Shown here: in pieces, positions 22,801-33,700 of the stretch
Position numbering within the stretch: the first letter of the stretch is position 1
How the letters are laid out: each line of letters opens with the position of its first letter
Assembly: GCF_954871325.1 (NCBI RefSeq)
Contig: NC_088776.1
Span: 13,888,052 to 13,952,051 of the forward strand
Direction of reading: 5' to 3'
Origin: Gordionus sp. m RMFG-2023
Lineage: Eukaryota; Nematomorpha; Gordioida; Chordodea; Parachordodidae
DNA: 64,000 bases
Translations under genes and position numbers: made by a program
The notes under the pieces: model-generated
Databases searched by the model: none
Seen by the model: the letters and a program-made list of their open reading frames with translations, nothing else
What the model was told of the DNA's origin: nothing

Positions 22801-24912
22801 ATATATTTATTATTGTATATGATAATAGTCGAAAAATAATCGGCTCAGCCGAACCCGGGATTATAGAAAAATAATTTCTACCCGGCACGGTTTGTTAAAA
22901 AAAAAATTTTTTGACCCCTATTTATTTAAATTTTTAATTTTTTTTTATATGGCTTGGTTATTATAATTGGGCATAGATTTGGGGCATGCCTGTAAATCTC
23001 TGAAAATCATTTTTAAATTATAAAACATGTTACTTAAATTCCACTCCGTCGTCATCGTATACTTTACTTACAACTTTCATTTTTTTGGTAACTCCATTTA
23101 AAATATCCTCCAAAGTAATTTCCAGGGTTTTGTACGTAGGCGCCTGTTGTCTAAAGCGTCGTTTTTTGGATGTAGACGGGAAGGACGTAAAATGTAATTG
23201 AGGCGTATCAAATATCGAAATATGATTTTCTAATTCTGAATCAAAAGCTTGAAAAGGGTTATTAGTTCCAAAAAATCTTTCGAAAATCCTAAATGGATCG
23301 TCCGTTTCGAAACTAAAAGTCGATGAAGAGCTGGGGCCTGATCTACTGTTTTCCGTAAACCAAACCCTGGAATATCCTTTTGGATTTGAAAAGGCTGTAA
23401 ACGGATCGTAAAAATCCGCATGACGATTTTTAAAAGGCAATTTTTGTGATGATCCAATTCTGTCATAAGTTTTTCTTTTCTCGGGATCACTTAACACGTC
23501 ATAAGCTTCTGATACATTCTATAAATTTATATATTTTGAGTTTTTAATTATATACAACATGAATAAAGTTGAATTTTATTATAGGATTTTAGGAACTTCT
23601 ACCTCTTTAAGTCAATGACTCTTTCGCCCTCTACTCCCTCACCCTCTTCACCAAATTTATCACCTATTCCTCCTACCAAATTCAATTAGAAAAAAAAATA
23701 AATAAAAATTAGAAAGGAAAAACACCTAAATTAGCAAAAAAAATATTCATGACAACTAAAAGAAATTCAAATAAAACCTCCCCTAATTCCCTCCAAATTT
23801 TATTTATATGATGATGGCAACTTCATAACATGGCTTGAACGCTAATTGGGATTCAGGAATTTAAACTCCATTTAGCGGAAGTTTTGGTCCTTGCTTGGTC
23901 TGTGATCTCAAAATGTTCTGCCAAACAATTTTCAGCTTTCTGAATTTGTGAACCCTAATTATATATTCCCGACCTACCCACCCCCCTCTCTTAATAAAAA
24001 TTGTGCGCCATACCTCCCCCCCCTTCTCCAGAGTAGAAGTCCCTATATATTATTTGAAGTGTTTGATTTATTAACTTCTTTTCCTGGTCAGGGTTTAGGA
24101 CAACTTAGAAAATTAATATTTTCATAAAACAATATTTAAAGTTGATCCCTATATTTATCCTACGTGCCTCGGTCTGAAATGCTCCAGCAATCCTTACTCA
24201 CGACAAAACATGATAAAATAATACTTGGTTGCTCTAAGTTAAATATTTTTCTTCTAAAATTATGTCCTAAAATCTTTATCATCATTAGATGGAATGTTTC
24301 TATATCTAAATGTTGCAATTTGAGATAATTTCCCTTATGCCTGAAAATTTAAGACAATTGGTAAAAATTATATAATATATTAGTTTCGAATTCACCTCTG
24401 CATAGGAATAGCTAGGACATTTCTAAAGGGTGGGAGATAGCACTATTAAGTGAGGTTTTCCCCATTAATTTTATTATCTTTAGGTCCACTTATTGCAGGC
24501 CTTTGGTTATGTTACATTTTTTAAAAATAATTTTGGGTTTTCATTTCTTTCACATAAAATTCTTTTTCTGAAAATTTAAAATTATAGTCATTATTTCAAA
24601 AAATTGTTAACTATATTTTTTTATGGGGAGGGAGAGGAGTGTAGTGTAATTTTTTTTAAAATAGTTTGAAATGATATCTACTAAATTTCCTAAGGAGGAG
24701 GGGGGGGAGGATACTTAAAGTAAAAACTAATCTTAGCACTGATAATCTAATAAAGATATATTTAAAAAATTTACTTTAAATTTATCTTCCGCCCCGGGTT
24801 CTTTATTTTTATCCGGATGATATTGTAAAGCCATTTTTCTATATGCTTTTTTGATTTCATCCGGTGTTGCATTCTTGTTAAGACCCAAAACTTTGTAGAA
24901 ATCTTTTGACAT
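13829..24912 (-). CDS. Type II DnaJ / HSP40 co-chaperone (DNAJB family), three exons
   Basis: Exon 1 is 24912-24775, exon 2 is 23518-23034 and exon 3 is 14312-13829. Together they make 1107 nt, 368 residues. The joins keep phase, with GTAAAT/TATAG for intron 1 and GTAACA/AAAAG for intron 2. Exon 1 starts [20 protein letters not shown] and carries the J-domain HPD at residues 32-34. Exon 2 completes the J domain ([17 protein letters not shown]), then a G/F-like linker rich in F, S and P, and begins the C-terminal peptide-binding domain. Exon 3 contains the second barrel, with [15 protein letters not shown] and SLKEALCG, and the terminal [15 protein letters not shown]. No CXXCXGXG zinc finger is present, as in type II. 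It should stimulate Hsp70 ATPase in the cytosol or nucleus. Intron 1 is about 1.26 kb and intron 2 about 8.7 kb, against about 45 nt in neighbouring genes. Confidence 0.85.
14459..16035. mobile_element. Decayed hAT element (zf-MYM type), ends uncertain
   Basis: The left end reads CAGGCACGTAGTTAGCG followed by GGGG and C-rich sequence, like the CAG-GGG termini of other hAT elements in this window. A transposase dimerisation fragment lies at 15546-15720. The right end is probably near the C14 run at 16004-16017 and the following CGCTTCTCG, but no good terminal match or target duplication was found. Confidence 0.35.
15546..15720 (+). pseudogene. hAT transposase C-terminal dimerisation fragment
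   Basis: The frame reads [20 protein letters not shown] and continues with RINTYLKSM. This matches the TSA.aERsFS.Lk.IKtYLRStm signature of zf-MYM-type hAT transposases. A TAA follows and the frame continues with RLLALLI, as in the family. It is dead. Confidence 0.6.
16036..17659. other. AT-rich intron sequence
   Basis: No gene was recognised. It contains a short inverted repeat (TTTAGCCTAGGCTAAA, about 16464-16479), a G13-type run at about 17296-17309, and a run of hydrophobic codons on the plus strand at 17436-17663 that I do not regard as a gene. Confidence 0.4.
17660..18760 (+). repeat. Degenerate tandem repeat, unit about 480-550 bp
   Basis: A block reading AAGTAAAAATTTCTAAAATT followed by AGCATCATG and GGAAAA occurs at about 17668, recurs at about 18148 and more weakly at about 18697. 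Other shared blocks, such as TTAGTACTTACTAATTCATC and TTCTGAAACTTA/CTCTAAAACTTA/TTCTAAAGCTTA, recur in between, implying internal sub-duplication. There is no coding content. Confidence 0.5.
19022..21836. mobile_element. hAT-type element containing a LINE fragment
   Basis: The left terminus is CAGTGGCGTCACTAGGGGGG at 19022. The right end is GAGCCCCCTGAGATTGTAAA followed by GGTTAGCCAGCTCCTT, the family 3' end also seen at 22480 and 30460. The flanks GTCCTACA (19014-19021) and GTCCTGCA (21837-21844) match in 7 of 8 positions. The right TIR itself is poorly conserved. The interior at 19130-20260 is repeated at 26570-27240, and a non-LTR fragment occupies 20281-21690. Confidence 0.55.
20281..21690 (+). 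pseudogene. Dead non-LTR reverse transcriptase (same superfamily as 4596-5720)
   Basis: Conceptual translation gives RT palm motifs in order: GTKGG near 20355; [11 protein letters not shown] at about 20435, where the usual first catalytic Asp (KxDFxNAF) is Asn; [15 protein letters not shown] near 20597; and WYLVDGS at about 20692, replacing the YxDD box. The thumb motif [10 protein letters not shown] is at about 21157. Past the stop after 21229 other frames still show [13 protein letters not shown] and RHGLN, the start of the zinc/endonuclease region seen in the first copy. Both catalytic motifs are damaged and several stops occur. Confidence 0.7.
22060..22480. mobile_element. 421-bp hAT MITE
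   Basis: The ends are CAGTGGTGTTACTGC (22060) and GTTAGTGACGCTACAG (to 22480). Target duplications are AATGTTAT (22052-22059) and AATATTAT (22481-22488), 7 of 8. The right part (GAGCCC...GCGATTGTAAAGG) is the same family 3' end as at 21800 and 30423. It is interrupted by another MITE at 22098-22326. Confidence 0.75.
22098..22326. mobile_element. 229-bp MITE nested in the 22060-22480 MITE
   Basis: The ends TAGAGGTCTGC and GCAGATCACTG are imperfect inverted repeats, and GGCCCGAC...GCCGGGC-type blocks pair further in. The host sequence is duplicated as CTCAAACC (22090-22097) and CTCAAGCC (22327-22334), 7 of 8. Removing it restores the host family sequence GGGGCTCAAGCC-CTGAAAAATTTA, as seen near 19050. 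It is GC-rich relative to its surroundings. Confidence 0.7.
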
Positions 24913-26140
24913 TTAGTTAAACATTCATTATTTTAACAATCATTATAAAAAAAAATTTTTAATTTTCTTATCATTGATTATCAAACAAAACTCTTATTTT
25001 GATTGTCCTATTTATTTAAATTAAAGACAATCTTGTCATCATTTTTATTTACAACTTTTGTAATTGAACATCGACAAAAAAATAGTGTATTATTCTTAAT
25101 TCTATAACGCCTAGAGCACTTGGATTCAGTTGGTTAAATCGTGAATTGTTTGTAGTATATGCAAGTTATGCAATCTATACAGATATTATTAAATCGAAAA
25201 CCCGTTCTTAATATCATTGCCTCTAAGTTAAAATTTCGGCCCACTCGTTTTTCAATGTTCTGAAAAAACCTTATCGCTCTCCTTCATCCCTATTTTTGTT
25301 CTGGGATAATTTTATCGATTACGGGTTAAAATTAAAAATCGTTTGTGTAATCCTTCACACATATCTACCTTCAATGCAAACAAGAGGGTATAGGTTTTTA
25401 ATCTTTCATACAACTATTCATATTTATTTATTCAAACAATATGTTTTCAGGTGATATTAGTATTAATTCTCAAACACTAATTCCTTAAGATAATAAGATC
25501 CTTCAAGATTTTATAGGTCAACTTCCATTCTCAAAGAGATTTAGACTATCCTCTATTGACCCACTCCGTATAATAATTAATATCAAATGGCTCATTAGGC
25601 TAAATTCTAAAAAGCTATTAATGACTAGAAGCCACCTATAGTTCAAACCCAGGTCTATTGCTCTAAAAAAACACTTAGAATATCGATTTGTTCTACTTTT
25701 AGATTGTCGTGCCAATTTATGCAACAACTCTATTATAATATTTATAAGGTTATACGATTTCACTAAATGGGCCTACAGTTTCGTGGAAGTTTTATCTTTT
25801 AAATTGCGGTAGTCTCCTAATCATTGTGGGAACCTCATAACCCTGTCTTGATTATTACTGAGGGAAAAGACTCCCCAATTTTATTTTTAGCACTAAAGCT
25901 TCATTAAAAAGAGATTTAACAAATCTTCAAACTATAGATGCTCCTCATCTTAATTTATAATCAATATTTTACAATACAATTTTTCTTAAAATTCTATTAG
26001 TTCTTGGTAAAAAAATTTGAACATTCCAGCAATACGACGCCCTTTGAATTATATTTAAAAATATTAATTAGTATTCTTATTTTTTAGATACAATTTATTT
26101 TTATTCTTAGACTTCACACTAATGACTATTTATCACAAAT
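24913..26140. other. Region upstream of DNAJB
   Basis: It presumably contains the DNAJB promoter. A tRNA-like patch (CAGTTGGTTAAATCGTG at about 25127, and AAATCGAAAACCCG about 60 bases later) could be a SINE head. A minus-strand run of 81 codons at 25518-25763 has no recognised similarity. Nothing else can be supported. Confidence 0.3.
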
Positions 26141-26149
26141 ATTGTAAAC

Positions 26150-26290
26150 GAAAACGTTCAAATGCATTCGTGAACGAAGTTCGTTTTTTGAAAAATTAGT
26201 GAAGGACTTACTTTTTGACGAACTTTGAACGTGAACGCGTTCTTATTTTTTGAGGAACGCGTTCTTTTTTTTACGTTCGTTCAATTTGAA
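26150..26290. repeat. GAACG/CGTTC-rich inverted repeat patch
   Basis: Several copies of GAACG and CGTTC in both orientations occur, including the palindrome GAACGCGTTC twice and AACGTTC. It can fold into hairpins and resembles the terminus of a foldback or hAT MITE. Boundaries are not resolved. Confidence 0.4.
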
Positions 26291-26569
26291 AAAAGTATTA
26301 ATATTATATTAATCCAAATTTTTTAAGAAAAAAGGGTTATTTTTTAATCAGCTGTCCCCTTTATCACATTTGATTTTTTTTAACCAGCCACTATTTCTGT
26401 CCTATAGTAAGATTACTAATTTAAATATTATTTATAGATTAGCGTGAGCATGGTGTTATTTTGTTACCATCGTCTGATTCTGTAAATAGTAACATTATAT
26501 TCAATAAACTAATTCCTTCCTTACCAAATGTATAATGTGTCCAAAAAGTGTCTCCCTAATATCCCCCTA

Positions 26570-27240
26570 AACTAAAAAATAAATTTTTTGAACGCCCTCT
26601 GAACGATTTCTTTTATAATTGTATTAAGTATTATATATAGATTTATTATTTAAAAAGACTATCTAAATTTTTATTAAATGAGTTTTATTTTAATTATTAG
26701 ATTAGATTAATACATAAAAATTATATTTTATTATTTAAAAATTAATAAGACTATCTGAATTTTTATTAAATGAGTGCAATTTTATTTATTAGATTAGATT
26801 AATACATATAAATTATATATTTTCACTATGTAAGCTTTCAAATTCTGTGATAAAAATGGAATATCAATATCACTCATAATGTCTAAATAAATTTAGTATC
26901 AACAGTTAAAGCATAATTGTTTTTTATTATTTAAATTATTTTATAACCCTAATTAAATAAATATAATCATATATTAATTGAAAATTAACAAATTTAATAT
27001 TGTAATTAGCCGAGTGCAAAACTACTAATCAATTATATTATTTGTTTTTAAATTTAATACCATGCCTCTTCCTAAAAAAATTTTCAAGGTCCAAATAAGT
27101 ATAAGAGATTTATTTATAAAAAGTAAGTAGACATGTAGTTAATAATCCTCTATTATATAAAATTGGTTATAAAATATTAGGCAAAATATCACTTCTACAG
27201 TCGTATTTGACAGTTATAGAATATATTAGAGTTAATATTT
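26570..27240 (+). repeat. Second copy of the 19130-20260 element interior
   Basis: Long stretches match 19130-19550 (CTGAACGATTTCTTTTATAA, TTAGATTAGATTAATACATA) and 20085-20260 (AAGAGATTTATTTATAAAAA, GTCGTATTTGACAGTTATA). The first block contains an internal duplication here. About 530 bases present at 19550-20085 are absent from this copy. Neither terminus is preserved. Confidence 0.7.
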
Positions 27241-27515
27241 AAATAATTTTACTAATAAATGTTTTTGATAATATAAGTAACCATTTACATTCAATTCTTT
27301 AACGCTAGCTATTTAATTAAAAATATTATTAAAATTAAAGAATTTATTATTTCATCCAACAATGGATGTTATCTTATTAGATATTCTTTTTCATTCCCTT
27401 TTTGTGTTTTTAGGAAAGCTATTTTTCTTCTTCTTTGAAAATCAGTTTTAAGTAAAATTTTTAATACGAGTATATTTTTGATATTATTACAATTACTATT
27501 ATTTTAAGGTTTAAT

Positions 27516-27635
27516 ATGCCAACTCAAGGTGGTACAATAGTATATAAAATCTTAATTGCTTTCATCATTTTACTCTGGTCCTTTTATAGTTACAAAGTGT
27601 TTCTTTCTAATATAGCATCCTTGCCGTGTAAATAA
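27516..27635 (+). CDS. Small possible membrane protein or first exon, 39 codons
   Basis: It starts at ATG 27516 and ends at TAA 27633-27635. After MPTQGGTIVYK comes a hydrophobic stretch of about 20 residues (ILIAFIILLWSF) and then a basic/polar tail. It could be an independent small membrane protein, or the signal-anchor exon of a gene whose other exons I cannot see, since a GTGTAAAT donor-like sequence overlaps its end. No family was recognised. Confidence 0.25.
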   Translation: MPTQGGTIVYKILIAFIILLWSFYSYKVFLSNIASLPCK

Positions 27636-27746
27636 CTCAAGGCTTCAATATATTTACATAATTATTTCTTTTATATTTGTGTTTTTTTTATCAATTTATA
27701 TAACATAATAAATTCTGATAAGAGTTTACATAGTGAGTGTCATGGC

Positions 27747-27875
27747 TAGACTGCAAATTAACCATCATCTATTATTTGTGAGGCTAAAGGGCTATGTAGA
27801 TTGTTACTCCTGCGGCTGAGAGCCTTTTATTGCATAGTTTAGATGAGCAATAATGGTCAACTTTTTAGTCATTTA
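27747..27875. repeat. Imperfect small foldback, about 130 bp
   Basis: GACTGCAAATTAACCATCAT at the left pairs imperfectly with the reverse complement of AATGGTCAACTTTTTAGTC at the right, and GGCTAAAGGGC pairs with GAGAGCC-type sequence inside. It is probably a MITE remnant; no target duplication was assigned. Confidence 0.35.
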
Positions 27876-28183
27876 TATATCATTAAAAATGGATGATAAT
27901 CTTTTAGAAATTTAATATCTCACAATATTTTTCTCGATTACTTATCAACTTCATAATGTCTTCTAGGTCTAACCACCATATAGTCTTATGATTTGGTATA
28001 GTCGTTTATATTATCTCTATTTATTTGGTAAGGCCTACAAAATTTTCCTTATTAGTCAATTCTATAAAACATTGTCTAAAATGGTAACACAAAGCTATAT
28101 TAGTTTAATGACCTTTTGTCAATGTAGGTTGCTAAGAATTATATCGCCCTGTGTGGTTTTTAAAAGCCATTATCAATTTAGGT

Positions 28184-30196
28184 CAGTGGCCCCTACACTT
28201 TCTGAGTGATGGAAGCAGAATACCCCCCTTCCCCCCTAAAAAGTACTCCCCACCCCTTTCGAAAAAATGGTTAATTATTTTTTGACACTTCAAAAATAAT
28301 TTTTATTGCATCAATCTTTAATATAATATAAATAAAATGTAAAATAATATTTACTTCAAAAATATTATTTTTAAATTAATTCAGACAAATTAGGGAAATA
28401 GAAAGCAAAATAATTTATAATTTTATCAATATTTAATTGTTTAAATAAATTTTTTCTATTGATAAAATTGTTAAATTATTAAGAAATGGATCTTTCATGG
28501 TACTACGAAGTCTTGTTTTAATTAATTTAATTTTACTCATGACCCTTTGGGCAGTACATGAAGTAATAATAATGGTTAATAAATATTTATATAAAATTGT
28601 TAAATTAGGGAAAGCAGAAAATTTAAAAGTAGACGATAAGGTAAAATAAAAGAATAGTTTTTCCAAAGTGAATCATAAATTTCTGAATTATCATCATCAG
28701 AAGAAGAAATAGCTAAATAATGTATTAGTAAAAATATTTTAATTAAATAAATTTACAATCAGAATATGACAAATTTTTAGATTCTACTCTACGTCACGTG
28801 TAATAATTACACCCCCCGTTTGCATATTTTTGTAAGATAAGTATAAACAATTAAATATTTAATAAAAAATTTTTTTTGCTATTCGTCCAATTTTAAAAAA
28901 TAATCTTAAATGCTACAATTTAAAGGCTTATCTTTTAAAATTAAGCCTATTATGTCTTTTTCTAATATGGTCTGTCCATTTATTATATCTTATATTATGG
29001 TATGTGCAATTATTAATAAGAATTTATATTTTTTTTGATTATTTGGGCATATTTTGAAATCAGCGTACATGACAGGATTTTCACTGGAAGCAAACCCCCT
29101 TCAAAAACCTATGCCTACACCCCTAAAAAATTTCCGGCGGTGTCTGTCTATTATTATTTTCACCCTTTTAATTTATTGATACTCTTTTCTGAGAATTTAT
29201 CTAGGATAACTTAACTTAATCTATCTCTACTACCAACTATCGATATTTTGTAAATATAAAGAATATATTTTTTTAGATAATAAATTCAATTAAAACCTTC
29301 ATTATTTACAATGAATTAATTATTATGGCATTATGAGCTTGCTGAAACATCTAAACCTTTTAAATTACATTTAAAAGGATAGGAGAAAGATTTATTTGGA
29401 AAACAATTGTTATAGATTTGGTCGATGAATTGTATTATAATAATTCTATAATAAAAGTATTAATTTTTACAGCAATAAATTTTGTCCTATTTTATCTCAA
29501 AATTTAATAGACCCCCCCCCCCCCCCAAAAAAAAAAAATTTTTTTTTATCCTACCCCCATTAAAACAGTCTATTCTCTACCCCCCCCCCCCCCTCAAAAA
29601 AATAGGATGCAAACTGTTCCTACCCCTCCCGCTCATGTACACGCTGTTTGAAATTAACAAATTTTTTTTTGTAAATGTTTATTTACATAGTTTATAATAT
29701 TAAAATTAACATATCAAATATAAAATAAAATAAAATAAAACATTATTTTAAAAAAACGGAGGTGGGACTGCAAGTTCCCAAAAAACATGAATAGTTATAT
29801 TTTAAAATAGTTATTGGTAAGTTTTTATTTTAAAAAATAGTATTATTTTGGTTCTGATGTAAGGGCTCTTATCTTATTGCCTATATTTTTAAGAATCTTA
29901 AAGTTCCGCTTAATTTTATGACAAGAAATCTAGCAATATCACTTAATTTGCTAAATATCGACCAAAATATATTAAAATATAATAATAAAATCCCCCACTT
30001 TTTATATAATTTAATATGTACTAATGGAATCACGAAATTGAGTCCGATATTATAAACCTAAAATCATTTGGTTATGCATGGCTATAGTAAAACAATAAAC
30101 GAATTAAATTTAAATAATAATTTTTTAAAAAAGGTACCCACACTAAATTTTTTTAGAAGCAGTTGCTTCGGACCCCTGCCGTTGTAGAGGCCACTC
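28184..30196. mobile_element. Decayed hAT element with transposase remnant
   Basis: The termini are CAGTGGCCCCTACAC (28184) and GTTGTAGAGGCCACTC (ending 30196). The flanks ATTTAGGT (28176-28183) and ATTGAGGC (30197-30204) match in 6 of 8 positions. C-rich runs lie just inside the left end (28226-28240) and at 29512-29527 and 29581-29593. A transposase C-terminus is at 28433-28666, pointing toward the left end. Confidence 0.6.
28433..28666 (-). pseudogene. hAT transposase dimerisation domain (zf-MYM type)
   Basis: The minus-strand frame reads FPNLTILYKYLLTIIITSCT, then SKIKLIKTRLRSTM, then NNLTILSIEK. This is the standard hAT C-terminal signature (usually TSASAERSFSKLKLIKTRLRSTM...LSIE). The AERSF part is changed to AQRVM and the downstream region is short. 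It is a degenerate end of the transposase in the 28184-30196 element; the rest of the gene is not readable. Confidence 0.65.
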
Positions 30197-30422
30197 ATTG
30201 AGGCTAACCTTATTTATCACTTGTATTCTTTATACAAAATTTTTTTTATATTCTCAATCGAAAATATTTAATATTGTAATAAATGGATAAATATTTTGTA
30301 TTAAAAAATAATATATTTAGAAATGTCTTGTATTGTTTACTTTTATTATTTGTAAGTATAATATGAAATTCAGAATAATTGTTCAAAGTTTGGAAATTTC
30401 AATTAGAAAAGTAAAATAGGCG

Positions 30423-30460
30423 TTGAGCCCCTGAGATTGTAAAGGCTAATGACGCCCCTG
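30423..30460 (+). repeat. Solo hAT 3' terminus
   Basis: TTGAGCCCCTGAGATTGTAA followed by AGGCTAATGACGCCCCTG matches the right ends of the elements at 21836 and 22480. A matching left terminus was not found nearby. Confidence 0.5.
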
Positions 30461-30725
30461 GAAGCTAGATGGAAATCAGTCCGTCTAACTGGCTTCAGTA
30501 TTCAGCAGGGCCTCATAAAAAGGAATATAGATATCAATTCTTTACAATAAATAAATAAAGAAAGAAATATTCTAGTACAATTAATAATTAAGCATAATAA
30601 ATATTTTAATTATTTTCTTGATTTCTCTTTACATTTTATTTAAAATTAAATATAAGATGAAGCATTTAATATTGCAAGTCGATTAGTAAATTCCTTATTT
30701 TTTAAACGCACTCTTTCATAATTAT

Positions 30726-33700
30726 ATGGCAAAAGCAACTCAGCTCTTAATTTTAGAGCCGCCTAGTGATCTACTTTTTAAAGGTTTTGCTATAAATTTT
30801 AATTTTTTTAAGCTTATATATAATATTAGGTCCTTTTAATGAAGTGGCTACTTCGTGTCTAAAATTAACTAATATATCAGAACAGCCAGTATGTTTTAAG
30901 GTAAAAACTACAGCACCAAAAATGTACTGTGTTCGACCTAATAGTGGTAGAATTGATCCTAAAGCTGCTATAGATGTTGCAAGTGATACCTTTTATATTT
31001 GATGTTTGCCAATTAATTTTTAGTTATGCTGCAACCATTTGATTACAATACATTTGATAAAACAAAGCATAAATTTATGGTACAGTCTATAGTTGCCCCA
31101 TTACAGCCTATGGATATGGATAAATTAGTAATTGACTAATTTAATACATACATTTTAAATATTCTAGTGGAAAGAGGCAGATCCAAATGATATTATTAAT
31201 ACAAAACTTAAATGTATCTTTGAAATGCCATCTGATATTATAGATGTAAGATTAAATTATATATGTGTGAGTATATAAGTTTTATAGAATTCTGCATTTG
31301 ATCAATCACTAGTTAACAAAAGCAATATCACTTCTTCATCAAATACCAATATATCTCAACCAAAATCTATTCAACATGATGAAGTAATTCCATTTATGAA
31401 ATTATTAATTTACTCTTTCTTAAATACTTTATAATATAATAATTTTTTTGTTAACCATTATCTATAAATAAAAATTGCTTGGAGCATAGATAACATTTTC
31501 CTAAATCTAATAAATATTACCATAAAATTCTCAGAACACCTAATTTTTATTTAAAAGTTTTTAATGAGCTTATTGGACAAAAGGATTTAACTAATTTATA
31601 CATTATTACAAGTTCATATCAAATTTGAATTATTTAAATAGGGCTATGATTATTTGTCTACTTATCATATTGCTGAGAAATGGAAAGTGTTTTTTTGCTC
31701 GTATTTTATATTTTTTGCTATGTTAATACTGGATTTTTATGACATTGGTTCTAAGATACGTGGTATATAAAAATTAATCTAAATATTGAATTGGTGGAAA
31801 ATTTGTGAATCGGCACAGTCCTAGTTTTTTTAAAATTAGAATGAATATTTTTACATATAAAAATTTCTAATCAAGGTTGGAGCCTCGAATAAATTATCAA
31901 TTTTTTAAAATAATTAATGAGAAAAAATTGAAAATGGTTTTTCAAGATAGATAAATTCAGTGCACCAAAACTTTCCGATAGTTTAACTCTTAAGAATATT
32001 CATGAATTTCATATGGACCTAAGTTTTTAAACATTATCATTACTTAAAATCCTGTCATTATTATGGTCAGGATTTTTCAATAGGTATATATTTTTAGCTA
32101 AACAATTTATCAACCCCCCCCCCCCACCCTCCTAATCTTGAAAATTTAAAAATGCATCTTATAGAATTTAAAATAAATTTTAACACATCATTTGATGTGC
32201 TTGGAATTTTTTCTTACTTATGATAAAAATACTGAAAGATAAGATATTTATGCTTGTCTCAATTTAAAAAAAATCATAGATGATTTTGCTAAGTAAAAAT
32301 TTTTATTTTTTTTCTCTATCCGAATTAATTTTATTTGAATTTCTTTTTAATCATATTTCTTAATTATCCTTTTTTTTAAATCACTTATTTCCTCTAGAAA
32401 ATTGTTGTTTTATCTGAACTCCTAGAACTTAAAGCTGTTGCAGAGGACAAATTTTAAATTTTAATTATTCAAATAATAAAAACTTATGATGTAAATTATA
32501 ATTCTATTATAATGTCTAATATGATATATAACAAGTTTCATAGAGATTCACACCACATTTTCTACCTGTTTTCTAAATATATTTTATGCAAATTGCATAT
32601 TGATATAACCTTATGATATATATTGTGTGGGGGGGGGGTACAATAACCTTGTTTCAAGTAAAAAATTTATTGACCTATTCATTAGAAATTCCTCTAGATT
32701 TTCAACAGATCAATCTGGTGGTATGTGGGCCTGTTATAATATAACATCTTGACAATTGTCAAATTAAAGCTATTATAATTTGAAAATATTATATAAAAAT
32801 AAACTTGAATGACTTTATTTATCTTTTAAGTGAATAGCACCGTATATCCAGAATTTAGAAGAAAAAAATTCAGGCTTGGAAAATTAAATATGGCCCAGGC
32901 TGGGTTTAGGGCTGGACTTGCAGTTCTCTGATATTTATAAAATAATTTATTCAGTGTATACGTCCTAGTAACCAGTGATTTTTTTTAGAGAAAACCATAG
33001 GGGCCAATATTTTTTTTAAAATTTATAATCATACACAAATTCTTAAAATCAATAGTATATAATAAAAAATATTTCTTAGCCATTAAATGTTTGGTTCTGT
33101 GTGAACATATGTTTTTCTGAGTTTTCAATTTTATATCTGAGTAATTAATTTTTTCAGGACAATTTGGTATTTTATCTGAGCAATAGGAATAATTCTAAAC
33201 ATTTCAGTCTTAATTCTGAGAATTCTATTTTAATTCTGAACTATCAAGGTATCAAAAAAATTTCTTAATAAATAATAAATAAAAAAATATTTTCTTCACA
33301 TTTTTCAAAATTTTTATATATTTTTTGTTTTGTAGGTAAAATTTTATTTTAAATAATAATTTAATATGCTAATAATATAACAGGAATACATTTCTTATCT
33401 TGTTCTTATATTTATTTTTTAAAGTAAGATATTTGGACAAAAACACAAAACCGAGAAAGGAAAACAAACCAATATTCCTAGATATACAATTGTTGAATTT
33501 AATTTAAATATAAGCAATTATTTAAATATAATGTTTAGTTTTGGCTTGTTTAATTTGTTTGATGAGTGCCTTTTGGATTAAATAATATAAAAAATAAAAT
33601 AATTGTAAAATAAATTATTTTGATTTTTTTGCTAGTAAATGTTTATATGGAGTAGAATTAAAATTATATATTGAGTCAATATTTCTTTATGCTCTTCAAA

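Larger units (their letters stand above)
14313..23033 (-). other. DNAJB intron 2, about 8.7 kb, transposon-filled
   Basis: It is defined by exon 2 ending at 23034 and exon 3 starting at 14312. It contains hAT remnants (14459-16035), a degenerate tandem repeat (17660-18760), a hAT element with a dead LINE inside (19022-21836) and a doubly nested MITE (22060-22480). Splicing across it is inferred from phase and protein continuity. Confidence 0.65.

Noticed and set aside
25518-25763. 81-codon minus-strand frame upstream of DNAJB
   Set aside because: No recognisable family, no splice or start context; insufficient to call a gene.
29482-29697. 71-codon plus-strand frame rich in Pro and Lys
   Set aside because: Produced by poly-C and poly-A tracts inside a decayed hAT element.
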